Shown here piece after piece: positions 54,003 to 64,000 of a DNA stretch of 64,000 bases. The stretch spans positions 62,001 through 126,000 of the forward strand of contig JAGFMI010000004.1 in the NCBI GenBank assembly GCA_021030905.1, given 5' to 3'. The DNA comes from Pyrenula massariospora. Taxonomy: Eukaryota > Ascomycota > Eurotiomycetes > Pyrenulales > Pyrenulaceae. The notes beneath the pieces were generated by a model. It ran no database searches and was not told the DNA's origin. It was given only the letters and a program-made list of their open reading frames with translations. Every line of letters begins with the position of its first letter. Position 1 is the first letter of the stretch. The translations under genes and the position numbers were made by a program.

Positions 54003-57000
54003 GCTACTAAGTATTACCCCGTCAATGTCCAACTGGATTTTTGCAGCGAGCCGTCCTCGTGGAATGATGTAGTGGTAAGTGTGTAGCGTTAGGCTGATGC
54101 GACAATCTTAACGTGGGTGGCTTTTGAGGGGATGTGATCGAAGCTAGTGGGTGTTGTGAGAAGAGTATAACCAGTATCCAACCGTCAAGAATAGGAAGCC
54201 AGCTTGTAGGTGCGAGGAGAAAGAGCTGTCGAAGAATACCGGGTCTGAGCAAAAGTGTTAGCAAGAAAGCGAGGTTGGATTGGCGGCTGGGAGAGCATGT
54301 GATACATACAAGATGCAAAGCAGCGGCGGTAAGCTTGTACGGGAGAAGGAAGCTGTCCGTCACCGATGGACGGAAGGATTGTGGCTAGCCTGGTGTATTA
54401 ATTAGGTAGATCAAGTAAGCAGGGCACGCTTTCTTCCAGAAAAAGCTGGCGGTATTGATGATGGTTTGGTGGGTAGGTGTAGGGCTGGGCATGAAAGCTT
54501 GATATCAGGTTGATTGATTACATGAGCCCCGGTAAGCCTCGGATGGCGGCGTCAAGTCGTCGATCCTGTAGGCTCCCATCCCACAAACCCACCAAGGCTA
54601 GGTGGGTGTCATGCCCCAAGAAAGGTCGCGGAGTTAAGGAGCGTTTGCATCCGCATCTTGAATGTCGATGTGACACGAGCGCTGAGGGGATTGTGCGTCG
54701 GGCGACCACATAATGCGAGCGAGAAGATGTACCGCCGCCATTCGCAGCAGCGGTGCCTCATCGTTGGTGACGCAGGCGCCATCCGTGCAATCCGCCACTC
54801 GGTGACCGGCACTTTGTAGAGTTGGTCGCGTGCGCTTTTTTGTGATTCGGCGCTTCCGCCGACCGACGCCAAGGATCTCGCATCCGCTGTAATCCGAAGC
54901 CTGCCCTAAGAGACGCTCACAAGAAAGTCGCGTTTCAACCCTCACTCTTGCCGGTAGTGCGATGTTTTGATATGTATCCCATGCTAGCGAACAACAGGCA
55001 CGTCTCATCCAGGATGCGTCGATGGTGAGAAGGATAAGACGCTGGTGATGTGACTGATGAGGAGAAGACAAGCATCCTGCATGACTGCTGCACTCCAGCC
55101 ATGGGTATTCTTGTGCGGTCTCTTGCAGAGGTCGGAGTCGCGGTTCGGCATTCTCTGATAGAGAAGATCACGTAGACAATGCTGGGCTATAAAAGCTCTG
55201 TGAATTTTTGTGAAAATTGTTGACAAAATGAAGTCGTTGTCGTGCTCTCGATGGCACCCCTTTGCCATGCATCTCGGAGCTATTCCTACTTGGGAGTAGC
55301 GCAAGGCGACCTCTGTCCCCAAAGCTCACACCGTGACCACCACAATGCCATGCCAATAATGTCCGCCACTATTTCAATACCATGTCGCGCCCACTACCAC
55401 CGGGTCATCTCCTGTGCATCTTGTCTTCAGCTCACTAGAGCTTGCTTAGCCCGTGAGTAATGCGCTTGGAGCTTTTCAAGGAAGCTATCTCGTTGCGGAG
55501 TCCATTTAAAAATGTTAATGAACTTGTCGCTGCGATAGAGCGTGCGCTGCAGCAGATTTTTATTTCTCCTTTGTAATTACATATCAGTGTATCCAGTCTG
55601 GCATCATCGAGAAGAGATCAATCAGCGGAGATTTTGTACGGGCGGTCCTAAGACTCGCTATTGCGACTGGAACCCCCTGTCTTAGTCGTCCACAACAAAT
55701 ATCTCCCTGGAGAGATTAAGAACTTTTTGCGGAGTGTTGATCGCTAATGTTCCAAGATTTGAGCTTGAGTGTCGAGTAGCAGGGAGTGAAGGTGCGTATC
55801 ACTTCAACTTCTCTACCAGCCGAAATGGGGACGGCACCTCGAATAACGGCGATTTTGTGGAATGTGTATCGTCGGGTCATAATGCTGAAAGCAGTCAACT
55901 GAGGCTGGACTTGGTGCGTTGATGCTAGTGGTATTATGAATGTATGTCTAGATCATAGTTTGAGACCCCTAAAACATATCGACTGCTTTCTGGTGGTTTG
56001 TCCCACCCGGATCAAGATATATGAGATCAATTCTACTCGCTGCGTCAATCAGCAATCCTATAATTTGTTTGACGCAGACACTCCTCATGTTTGATCCCTC
56101 TGTTCTCAGCTGCGCTAGTTCTATTTCATCATTCCCGTGTCTGATATCTCTCCTTGAGCAAAAGTAATGGCCCTAGAAATTACAATCTGCTCCTCGTCAC
56201 GAGCATCAGTTGTGTCATGAGCACATACCTTCTAACGTCCTTTCTCTTAGATTTTATTATGATTCAACCAGGATCGACACAGTTGCGCAGTTTCCGAGGG
56301 TCGTGAGATACGAAGAGTGCGTCTGGGCTGTGGCGGAGAACTCTGATGGCTCTGGTAGCAGATCATAAACAACAGACTCCTAATTATGAAATGAGCCTTG
56401 AGCGAGATGCACACTAAGTTCTTTGAGGGTAGAAGAAAACCTTCGCCCCTCTTTCTCCGAGAGATCTGGCGTGTGCTCTCTTATCGCTTTCTTTGTCTCC
56501 GTCTTGTCATTCGTGCTTTCCATTCTTCCCTAAGGGAAAAGTAAATACATTGGATTTTTGCAGTCACGTTGGACGGCATACCTTCATCGGCGACAACCTA
56601 TTGAATCATCATCCTGATAGCATAAGCGGAAAGGGTTTTCTTCTGATAAAGATGTTAGTGATTAGGCCGTGAGAATCTTCGAGACGTTGCTTTCTGGATA
56701 CTGATCACTCAAGTCAAACCCGGAACTAGGTCATTTTCCGAAAATGGGTCTCCGAGAGGCTCCTTGTGAACTGTAATGAAGTCCCATGGGTATAACCATC
56801 AGATCTCTTCTTTTCGCATAGTCCCTTGCCTTGGAGTAGATCCTAAAAATGATATCAGCGATTGTGTCCACAAGAACCGGTCATGAATCGGCGGCAAAAT
56901 TGACAGAACGAAGTTGACGTTGAATTCTTCTCGCAGACGATACCGACGGTACCGAAAATTCCGATATGGCTTTTAGCGATGTAGGTGCATATGTAGACGG

Positions 57001-57866
57001 CGGTGTTCTAAAGACGACAGCCAAAGGAAACCCTGTCATGCTGATGTTACCCATGATTAAACTTTCTGTTACTTTAGAATAGGTGGGGAAACAAGGACAG
57101 CTGGTATCGAATATTTCCCTCTTCGATCCCCGGAGCGGCAGCTGCACCAAGCGATCAGATTGCAGTGCAAAGACAACCAATTACTAGGGTTCAGACCCTG
57201 AACTATGGACAATAAGCTTGGTTGGCGGAAATTTATTCTAACGCTTTCAATATGTACGCTGCTTGGCGAGTCAAGGAGAGTAAAATCTGCGACCTGCTCA
57301 CCTAGTCTCCACCACCATAAAAACCCCAGTGCTGCTGCTTTGCCACCTCAGACGATGTATGAACCGAGATACCTATTGCACACCACTACCTACGCCTGTA
57401 AGTTCTTCATCAGTTTTTGAGCCAGAGACGGGATCAGGTCTTACAAGTGGTGTAGTCTCGATTCTTCTCGTTAGAGGACGTGAAGCTAGATTGCGGCAGC
57501 AATTGAAAGCACAAAGTATATTATGAAGAAGGCCGCCGGGGTATCTTAGAGCGCATGCAGTGAAATTGCCTATAAGCAACCAAGGCTTCCCACGGATTGT
57601 ACTTTTCATAGTTCAAATAAATCCCTTTCAACTGTCAACGGCCGCCTCTTGAGAATCCGAGATCTGAAAATACGCCTGTGAAGACCTTGAGCTATAGAGA
57701 TTGAAAGAGGACTTGAGGGTTGAGCAAAAGGGCAGTTGCTTATATCGAGATTTCACTGTATCCCTTATATATTCTAATGCATGATCATCATTTAACCATT
57801 CCAGCTTACTTCATCACATTCCCACCTCGCTGTGAACCAGTCACAGCCCCCCATTCCCGCCATGCC
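54003..57866. other. Longest gene-poor region (3.9 kb)
   Basis: No supportable gene on either strand; all frames break within about 145 codons and lack motifs. The stretch 54500-54900 is GC-richer and 55500-57200 AT-richer. I see no terminal repeats or transposase-like peptides. It contains the PAP2-like promoter at its left. Confidence 0.5.
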
Positions 57867-59636
57867 TTATTCCGGCGTACATCCCTTGGTACATACATAC
57901 TTTCCGCCATCCAGATCTGTCGATTCATAGCTACAGCTCTTGCCATCGAGCGTGCAAGTGCACGTATGATACCAGAAATAAGACGGAGGTCCAGTAGAGT
58001 AATTATTGATATCGCACTTGGGCGCCGGAGGCGGCGTACTGCTCGGCGGCGGCGTTGAGGAAGTGGTAGAACTAGTACTACTAGCCGTGGAGCTTGCAGC
58101 AGCAAGTGTGGGATCCACGCCCGCACACGGGGGAATCTTGTAGTTTGGTGGGCTGGGAATCTCTGGACCGCCGATGCAGTCGTCTGGGGTAGGACAGCCG
58201 TCGCCGGGGCCGTCGAGGAGGGTATCGATGCCGGCGACAACAGGGACTATTCCTGAGACTACCGCGAGCGCGGCGTCGCTGCCAATGGGTTTGTCGTCTG
58301 GGTCACGTGGGGCGCGGGTGAGGCCTTTGGTGCCAGGGGAGGGGCCGTTGGGGTAGCTGGAATGGGGTCTGAGGAACGGGTGACTTGGGAAGGGGCTGAA
58401 AGGGGGGACTCACTGGCCGATGATTCCTTGAACGTACTTGGCAAGGGCAAGGAAGGCGTAGTTGTCCGCTGGGATGGAAAGTTAGCTTGCAGCTTGAGAG
58501 ATGTGATAAAATTGGACAACAAACCGTTGATCTGGGTGTAGTAGCCTCCCTTTCCTCTAGCATTATAATTTCTAAGCCTTTTGGCGTTCATAGGGCCGTA
58601 TGCATCCTCATTCTTGGTGAGTCCCCCCTCTTTGAACTGGATCCTAAGGTCGATGACATTTGGACCCTTGTCTGGAGTGTTCATCAGATACGCTTGATGC
58701 GTGACTTCGTGGAAGAAGATCCGGCCACGATTATCCCAATTGGCTAGGTTGTTCTGCTCATCAGCTGATTTCCGTCTCATGTTTGTCACTGTGGTTTTAA
58801 GGTCGACAACGTCTCTGTCATTGAAGAAGCGATTGCAGAAGGTTGTCTGTGGCCAAGTTTTCTTCCACGGCAGATTACTTGTAGTAGGGTCAGACCAGGC
58901 TTGCATGTCGCCGGAATCGTCAGAGCGCGGTTGACCATTGCGACATTCATCATTGCGCTTTTTGTCGCCACACACGTCGTCTGGATCCCCAGATCCATCA
59001 CCACCACTACACCTAACCTAAGCCTTATGTTAAGCACAATGCATATGGATGCTCCTTTACGGCAGTTCAAACGAACCTCTATCCATAGGGAGCCTCTCTC
59101 TGGATACGGCGACCAAGGCGGATAGTAAATTAAGTTGTGATGCCACACCTGCTGCGCGGCTGCAAATATCTCTAACGATGCATAAGTAAGCTTGTCTTCA
59201 ACGTAGGCTGGCAAGTCCTACGTTGTATCTCAGTTCGACGATTGTCAGGAATTTTGTACTGTCCTGCGACAGACCCGAAGAAGTCCCTGACAGCTGCATC
59301 ACTCCAGTCTATATTCTCATAGAGTGACTTCTGCTGAGCTAAAGTGTAAAAGTCGTCATAAGCGGTGTTGATGATCGTGTCATCACCGGGTGCACAACCC
59401 TTGTATCCATAAAGTCGTGTGCCGCGAACATTAGTAACAGTGACATTATCCAGGGATGGGTAGGGCGGGAATGGATCGCTAGGCTTGTACGGGCCTGGGA
59501 TTGGCGACCCAGAAGATGCCGGAGCATCCTTTGAGTTTGTCGCTCTAGCAACGTTGAGTGGCTTCGTCAAGCAATACGGAAGAAACGACAAGGCAAATAG
59601 AAAGGCAAACGGAGGCAACGAGCGTTTCGAATACAT
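57867..59636 (-). CDS. Secreted HExxH metallopeptidase-like protein with Cys-rich tail (507 aa)
   Basis: Five exons: 59636-59222, 59171-59108, 59012-58525, 58468-58414 and 58368-57867; phases agree to the TAA. It starts with a signal peptide (MYSKRSLPPFAFLFALSFLPYCLT). An N-terminal domain follows (YGYKGCAPGDDTIINTAYDDFYTLAQQ, NIDWSDAAVRDFFG). DDVCGDKKRNDEC and TFCNRFFNDRDV precede the zinc-binding motif RIFFHEVTHQAY (HEVTH, about residues 260-264). The peptidase part ends NADNYAFLALAKYVQGIIGQ. Skipping the last 45-nt intron (58369-58413) would stop the protein there (TGA at 58410-58412). Splicing it appends a 165-residue tail with a Ser/Thr/Pro linker (STSSTTSSTPPP) and a terminal domain with about six cysteines (CDINN ... 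CTCTLDGKSC ... CTKGC). The exon 2/3 junction is the least certain. Proteolytic activity is inferred. Confidence 0.72.
58369..58413 (-). other. 45-nt intron overlapping an in-frame stop codon
   Basis: The donor CA|GTGAGT contains the TGA that would end the unspliced reading after GIIGQ. Removal joins CA to ACCC and opens 167 further codons. Confidence 0.6.
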
Positions 59637-60728
59637 AGTGGAATCATTTGAAGTTCCTTAAGGCAAGACAGACTTATACAGTAAATGCTTCGAAACAGGC
59701 AATGTTCCGAAACAGGCAATGCTTCGAAACAGGCAATGCGTCTAGCAATGCGTTAACATGAATGACAGTTACAATTACTCAATGGGCCGGCGAAGATCAG
59801 CAGGCATGCTCGTTACATATATGCTTTGCGCCATTGACCTCGTATTGTGATCAATCCTGCTTCTCTTAAAGCAACAACATTAGCAAGCATCGGAGTGCAA
59901 GACATATTCCCAACGGCATATTTGGCCAACGGACAGAGTCATAAGGGGAAACGTTTGTACCTCATATTCTAGAAAAGGTCAAGGTCGGTAAGATCGATTT
60001 TTTTTGCTGACAATTCCAAGAGATCTTAAGTCCGATTGGAAGAGAACCGTGGCTCAGCATCGCTGATGACAAGAGTCTACGATACATAGGCTTCCAAAGT
60101 CCAGAGCCAACACTATTGTTGTTGGAGGGTGATTTGCAACAGTAGACGTTCTTTTACCCGGTTGGGCAGTAAGACCAGCTTGGCGATCCCATAAGGTGAC
60201 CTTACCCTATTAGGTTAGGTATCATCATGTCGCCTTTTGCTTATTTGTAAGTATAATGTGGTCATACAAAGGTCCGGATCCAGGGAAATAAAGAATGCGA
60301 AGGCAGACTAGAAACATTGTTTTATGAGCCTGTCAAACGTGTCCAATGGCTTAGGTTCGCCATGTAGAGCCTCCTGGTTCTTACGTGATCTGTACTTGCG
60401 TGGCTGAGTGAATAAGCCAACACCAACCCAAGCTACGATTTATGATGAGCCCCCGATACCCCGAGAACTTGGAAGCTGGAGTCGGCCCCATAATTCGACT
60501 TCGATCGTTTGTCACGCCATAAAGCTTGGGGTAGGACACTTTAGCCCGGGCCGATGCTCCGGCAGTTGCTCAGAGATATTGAAGGTTAGTGTAACAGTCT
60601 TTGGGGTCTACAGCAGGCCGAGCAATTCTCATGCCCATCGTGGCGAATACCGTATTTATGACCTGACAGAAACTTGACTCTCCTGAGACCGTTGAGCTAT
60701 TGTTGAGCAACCATTTCTTTTCACAATA
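59637..60728. other. Intergenic region between divergent genes, with short tandem repeats
   Basis: 1.1 kb holding a three-copy 17-bp repeat (listed separately) and otherwise nothing recognisable. It presumably includes both flanking promoters. Confidence 0.5.
59684..59734. repeat. Three-copy 17-bp tandem repeat
   Basis: AATGCTTCGAAACAGGC at 59684 and 59718, with AATGTTCCGAAACAGGC between them. A partial AATGCG follows. It lies about 50 bp upstream of the metallopeptidase start codon. Confidence 0.9.
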
Positions 60729-61328
60729 ATGCCCTCTTCCCATCTCTCCCGCACTCGAACGAACCTCTCCGACACCCACTCTTTCATTTTCGCGCATCCC
60801 TCCCCTGGGGGCCTTATCGCCCTCGACGCAACCACTCCCGACTTCTCCTTCCTCGGCCTCGACCCTCTTTCCCCCATTCTCTCCTGCTACCCCGACCAAG
60901 CATCCGAAGACGCCTTCGCCCGCCGCCTCCTCCTCGCCGGTGGCAAATGGTACGCATCCGAAGCGCGATTCATGCTTCTTCAACGCGCCAAAGAGGAGGG
61001 CACCATCTCGGAGTTCGAGGAAGAGCGAGAGCCACTCCCGACCTGGAAGGAGAGGCGCTGGGTTTGCGTGGGCTGGCCGCCGGGGAAAGGGGAGGGGGTG
61101 TGGGTCAGTCAGTATGATCAGATTGTGTATCATGTCGAGGAGGAAAACAATATCGTGCCCGCGGATACGGCGCGGTTGAGGCTGTGTCGCGGGATGGATG
61201 AGAAGATACGGGTGATGAGGGAGCATTATCAGGCGAAGTGGTATAAGGAGCCAAGGGAATGTGATGTTTTTAGGGATTTTTATGATTGGGAGGATGGCAA
61301 ATTGGAAGTTGTCCCGTCCCGAAAGTAG
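60729..61328 (+). CDS. Hypothetical fungal protein (199 aa)
   Basis: Single ATG-initiated exon. The frame has coding character: Trp/Tyr-rich segments such as GGKWYASEARFML, WKERRWVCVGWPPGKGEGVWV, REHYQAKWYKEP and FRDFYDWEDGKL, with an acidic/basic balance typical of a small globular cytosolic protein. No signal peptide or membrane helix. I do not recognise the family. The opposite strand also has a long frame here, but its translation lacks motifs, and GC-rich third positions on the plus strand favour this one. Confidence 0.65.
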   Translation: MPSSHLSRTRTNLSDTHSFIFAHPSPGGLIALDATTPDFSFLGLDPLSPILSCYPDQASEDAFARRLLLAGGKWYASEARFMLLQRAKEEGTISEFEEEREPLPTWKERRWVCVGWPPGKGEGVWVSQYDQIVYHVEEENNIVPADTARLRLCRGMDEKIRVMREHYQAKWYKEPRECDVFRDFYDWEDGKLEVVPSRK

Positions 61329-63725
61329 GCGAGAGAGGGCTTTCTTGTACAGATACAGACCCTCTAGGCCCACTTGAGATTGGGGGACTAGTAGCTTATG
61401 TCAAGCACAGAGAATAATTGCCATATAAGAAACACGTACGGCACTGAGGTGGCTTGAACCAGTTCCACATGATCAGCCTTGATTCTTGAACGTTCTGCAC
61501 CCAGCATGATATGTTATGCGTGCCTGTGTCAAACATAGTATTGTGGACCAGACTTGCAGTCGAATACACCAACGCTGATTAGAATGGAAAGATCAAGAAT
61601 GTCGGGAGGAGGGGGGTAGGGGAGGTGGTTAATGGCGTAGGTTTGACGATAGTGACAATCATCGCGCAATTCAAGTCGCTATTGGTATAAGTCGGCAAAA
61701 TTTATCTTGAACAGGTGAGGAAGGGAATTGCCACGTAATCTCAGAACTTCACACATTAGCTATATGAAACGTCCACGAGTGTTCCCCACAGAAGTGAAAT
61801 AGAGAAACGCGGCCAGTTTAAAATATGAAAACTCCCCGCGAGGACGGTTGGAAAAAGGGCGGTATGTCACGGTGTAGACGATAGGGTCCGTACGATCGCC
61901 AGACACATCTGTTAAGCACAGTGATGGCTTAATTTAAGACGAGAAGAAGATGAGAAGCTGAAGAAGGGAGGGAGGAAGTGAAGGGGCCTCGTACATGTCA
62001 AACAGGAGTGCCTTATCCACACTTTTCCCCCTCCGTTTCCATCAGGGACGACTTTCAATGCTGGCCTCCGGCCGAATCTAACCTCTGGGACTAACTCATC
62101 ATATGAAGCTCTGTACGTCCTTCAAAGACGAGGCACTTCTTAGCACTTCTTGTGATTCGTTCTTCTTAAGACTTCGAGCCGGCTTCCCTACATGAAGATT
62201 GGATCTAAACTACGTTGTAGATAGTAGAAAGAACGCAATTCTCTTACGTTACGCAGGAGCCCGGGCACCCAAAGATTCTAAGATGATGACTGGGGTTGTC
62301 GGAGTATCCTTTTGGCGTGATAGCATTGAGACAGGGACGAGCCTTGGCGATCCGACATGCTCGCTGTGTGGCTGTGAGTAAGGGTCCAACTTTCATGCAG
62401 AAGAACGACATTCGTCATGGGCCACAGACCCTTCTGAATATCCTGACAGGCCAACCGTCACATCATCAAGCTTGGAGTGACTGTGGCGAAGAGGATGATC
62501 TCGTTGGATGGTGTAACTCGATACTGTTAGATTCCTACATTTGGAATCTGCCTGATCGGATACTAGACGTCTTGTACAGGGTTATACTGGCAGCTGATTG
62601 TTTCTCGATCAGCGCCTCTAAACTTAATATTCATCATCGAAATTAGTAGATGATCAAAGCAAGCTGTGCTCGCATTTCGATCCCGCAATCGGAGCAATCA
62701 GCTGAGGCTCAGGGCTGCATATGCGCCGCAGAGATTCACATCTCAAGACAACGGAGTGTCAACTATTGAATAATCCCCGCTACCCACGAAGTAACGTTTG
62801 CCTGTTCGCTTCTAGGCGTCTTCCGCATTATCTTCTTGGCTTGGTCCGTTCAACCATGAGACACTCACGGCGTAGATCGGACATTTGGTCTACCCGTTTC
62901 ATGGGGTCGAAAGAAACCCATGCGACAGGACACCTTACGGTTGCTAATTAAATGCATAGCATTCACTTGGTCTTTAGACTATTCGAGATGTTCGGCCGCC
63001 CCCACTCACTATGTTTGGCTCCGGATTTTCCCCTTTCGCACTTCCAGCCATCTAACGTTTTCTCATCTCCACTCTGTACAACATCAACTTCACGCAGTAA
63101 GTCCTTATCTTTAGGAGAGTGTGAGCGCTCGCTAGCGTAGGGTCGGATGCTTGCAGATGTTGCATGTTGCAGAGGTGTAAGGATTCGAAACCCCTCCGGA
63201 GGTGGAAGAGGTGTTGCTTGACACAAGGATTATCTTATGAATGAGCTGCAAGGTAGTGAAAAGCTGTAGGTTGGTTTGTGCATCGTCTGGACAGGACGTT
63301 GGATCTGAAATCAGCTTAAAAAGACAGACTGACCCAGGCTATGACGAAGTGTATTAGCCTATCGAATTTCTGAAGATCGGAAACTTCAATAAAGAATGAG
63401 GTTTCTCCCACCCGAGGACTCTTCTCCAAGACTCGTGCGGATTTAATTCTCATTCTCCATCTTGTCGTTATGACCTCTGCGCCTGAATGACACATGTCAT
63501 CGTGAGAATTCAGGACGGTCAATGCTACTATTTTGTCGGTAACATGCAGGTGAATATTACAAAGCGCCTTTAGTTGAAGGATCCATCTTCGAACGGTCAT
63601 TGCCGTCACTATGTGGCTCTGACTATCCAAAATGACATATGGTGTAAGTATTCGCCACTTGAAATTGACTCCTTTTGTACGGGCGTACAGATCTGAGCGC
63701 TCAAGTCAAGGATTTCAGCACAGGA
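61329..63725. other. Gene-poor region (2.4 kb)
   Basis: Only short ORFs, none with motifs. A TTCGAAAC element near 63184 was considered as a tRNA box and rejected. I see nothing else in it. Confidence 0.5.
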
Positions 63726-64000
63726 TCAGGGTGGCTTGGTAGACTTTGACTTCCTCTTTTTAAACACAATCCCCGGAGCGAGATTATTGGTGGAAAGGAT
63801 TTCTGGGTCAAGAGGCTTTACCTCGTCGGGTTCTTCTCGCTTTACAGGCTCAGTCAATTTGGAAGTGGCCGTCTGCGCCAGAAACGATCCAACGCCGTCA
63901 TGCTCGTCTTTAGGTTTGACCTTCTGCGACCTAGTAGAGTCTATCTTCTCGGTCTGATCTATGAGTAGTGCGTCGATGTCGGCGTCGGTCTTGTGGTTCA
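63726..64000 (-). CDS. 3' end of a lysine-rich nuclear-type protein (partial)
   Basis: An open minus-strand frame runs from the window edge to a TGA at 63728-63726, about 91 codons without a start. It reads NHKTDADIDALLIDQTEK, then VKPKDEHDGVGSF, EPVKREEPDEVKP, and ends NNLAPGIVFKKRKSKSTKPP. The end carries a basic nuclear-localisation-like KKRKSK and a VKREEP sumoylation-like motif. The final VFKKRK tail recalls WW-binding/U1-type zinc-finger splicing proteins (WBP4-like), but this rests on a short motif. The rest of the gene lies to the right. Confidence 0.6.
   Translation of the reverse strand, partial: NHKTDADIDALLIDQTEKIDSTRSQKVKPKDEHDGVGSFLAQTATSKLTEPVKREEPDEVKPLDPEILSTNNLAPGIVFKKRKSKSTKPP

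Noticed and set aside
54634-55071. 145-codon minus-strand frame in the 3.9-kb gap
   Set aside because: No motifs, overlapped by other open frames, and located in a GC-rich patch.
60570-61373. 267-codon minus-strand frame opposite the 199-aa gene
   Set aside because: Its translation is low in motif content and mirrors the plus-strand codons. The plus-strand protein has more plausible composition.
63160-63200. TTCGAAAC / GTTTCGAATCC element as a tRNA B box
   Set aside because: No A box or acceptor stem at the right distance on either strand.

Overview
The window looks like nuclear DNA from a filamentous ascomycete (Pezizomycotina). Genes are moderately dense and lie on both strands. Introns are short (about 45-70 nt) with GT..AG ends and CTAAC-like branch sites. 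Families typical of the group are present: a Zn(II)2Cys6 regulator, GPI-anchored and other secreted proteins, an Arp1-type amidase, a secreted alkaline phosphatase and a BRR2 helicase without introns. The species and class cannot be fixed from sequence alone. I see no CRISPR array, rRNA, tRNA or intact mobile element. Exon models were built by hand from the sequence, and reading phase was checked across every junction.

Left part (1-16 kb): the 3' end of an unknown gene; a small ORF; a Kex2-processed GPI-type wall protein; a divergent pair of GPN-loop GTPase 1 (NPA3) and the splicing factor CWF19; a D-2-hydroxyacid dehydrogenase with six introns; a secreted alkaline phosphatase; a basic AT-hook-like nuclear protein directly upstream of an omega-type glutathione S-transferase, with which it may be fused; and, facing them, an eight-exon secreted protein with a NucA/NucB-like nuclease core.

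Middle (17-36 kb): a large secreted protein with a very acidic tail; an MFS transporter; an amidase; an alpha/beta hydrolase behind a disordered region of about 550 residues; a membrane-anchored CPFS glutaredoxin (Grx6/7 type); and a Zn(II)2Cys6 transcription factor with a 1.7-kb upstream region.

Right part (38-64 kb): the 2218-residue helicase BRR2, divergent from mitochondrial MutS homologue MSH1; a PWWP protein with a TFIIS-N/LEDGF-like domain; a PAP2/Aur1-like multipass membrane enzyme; a secreted HExxH metallopeptidase whose Cys-rich tail depends on one 45-nt intron; a small unknown protein; and the 3' end of a lysine-rich nuclear protein running off the window.

Most genes are unrelated housekeeping or secretory genes. 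There is no obvious metabolic or defence cluster. The less ordinary items are the NucA/NucB-like secreted protein, the metallopeptidase with a splice-dependent tail, the possible AT-hook/GST fusion, the acidic secreted protein, and introns that interrupt key motifs (P-loop, zinc cluster) or use a GC donor.
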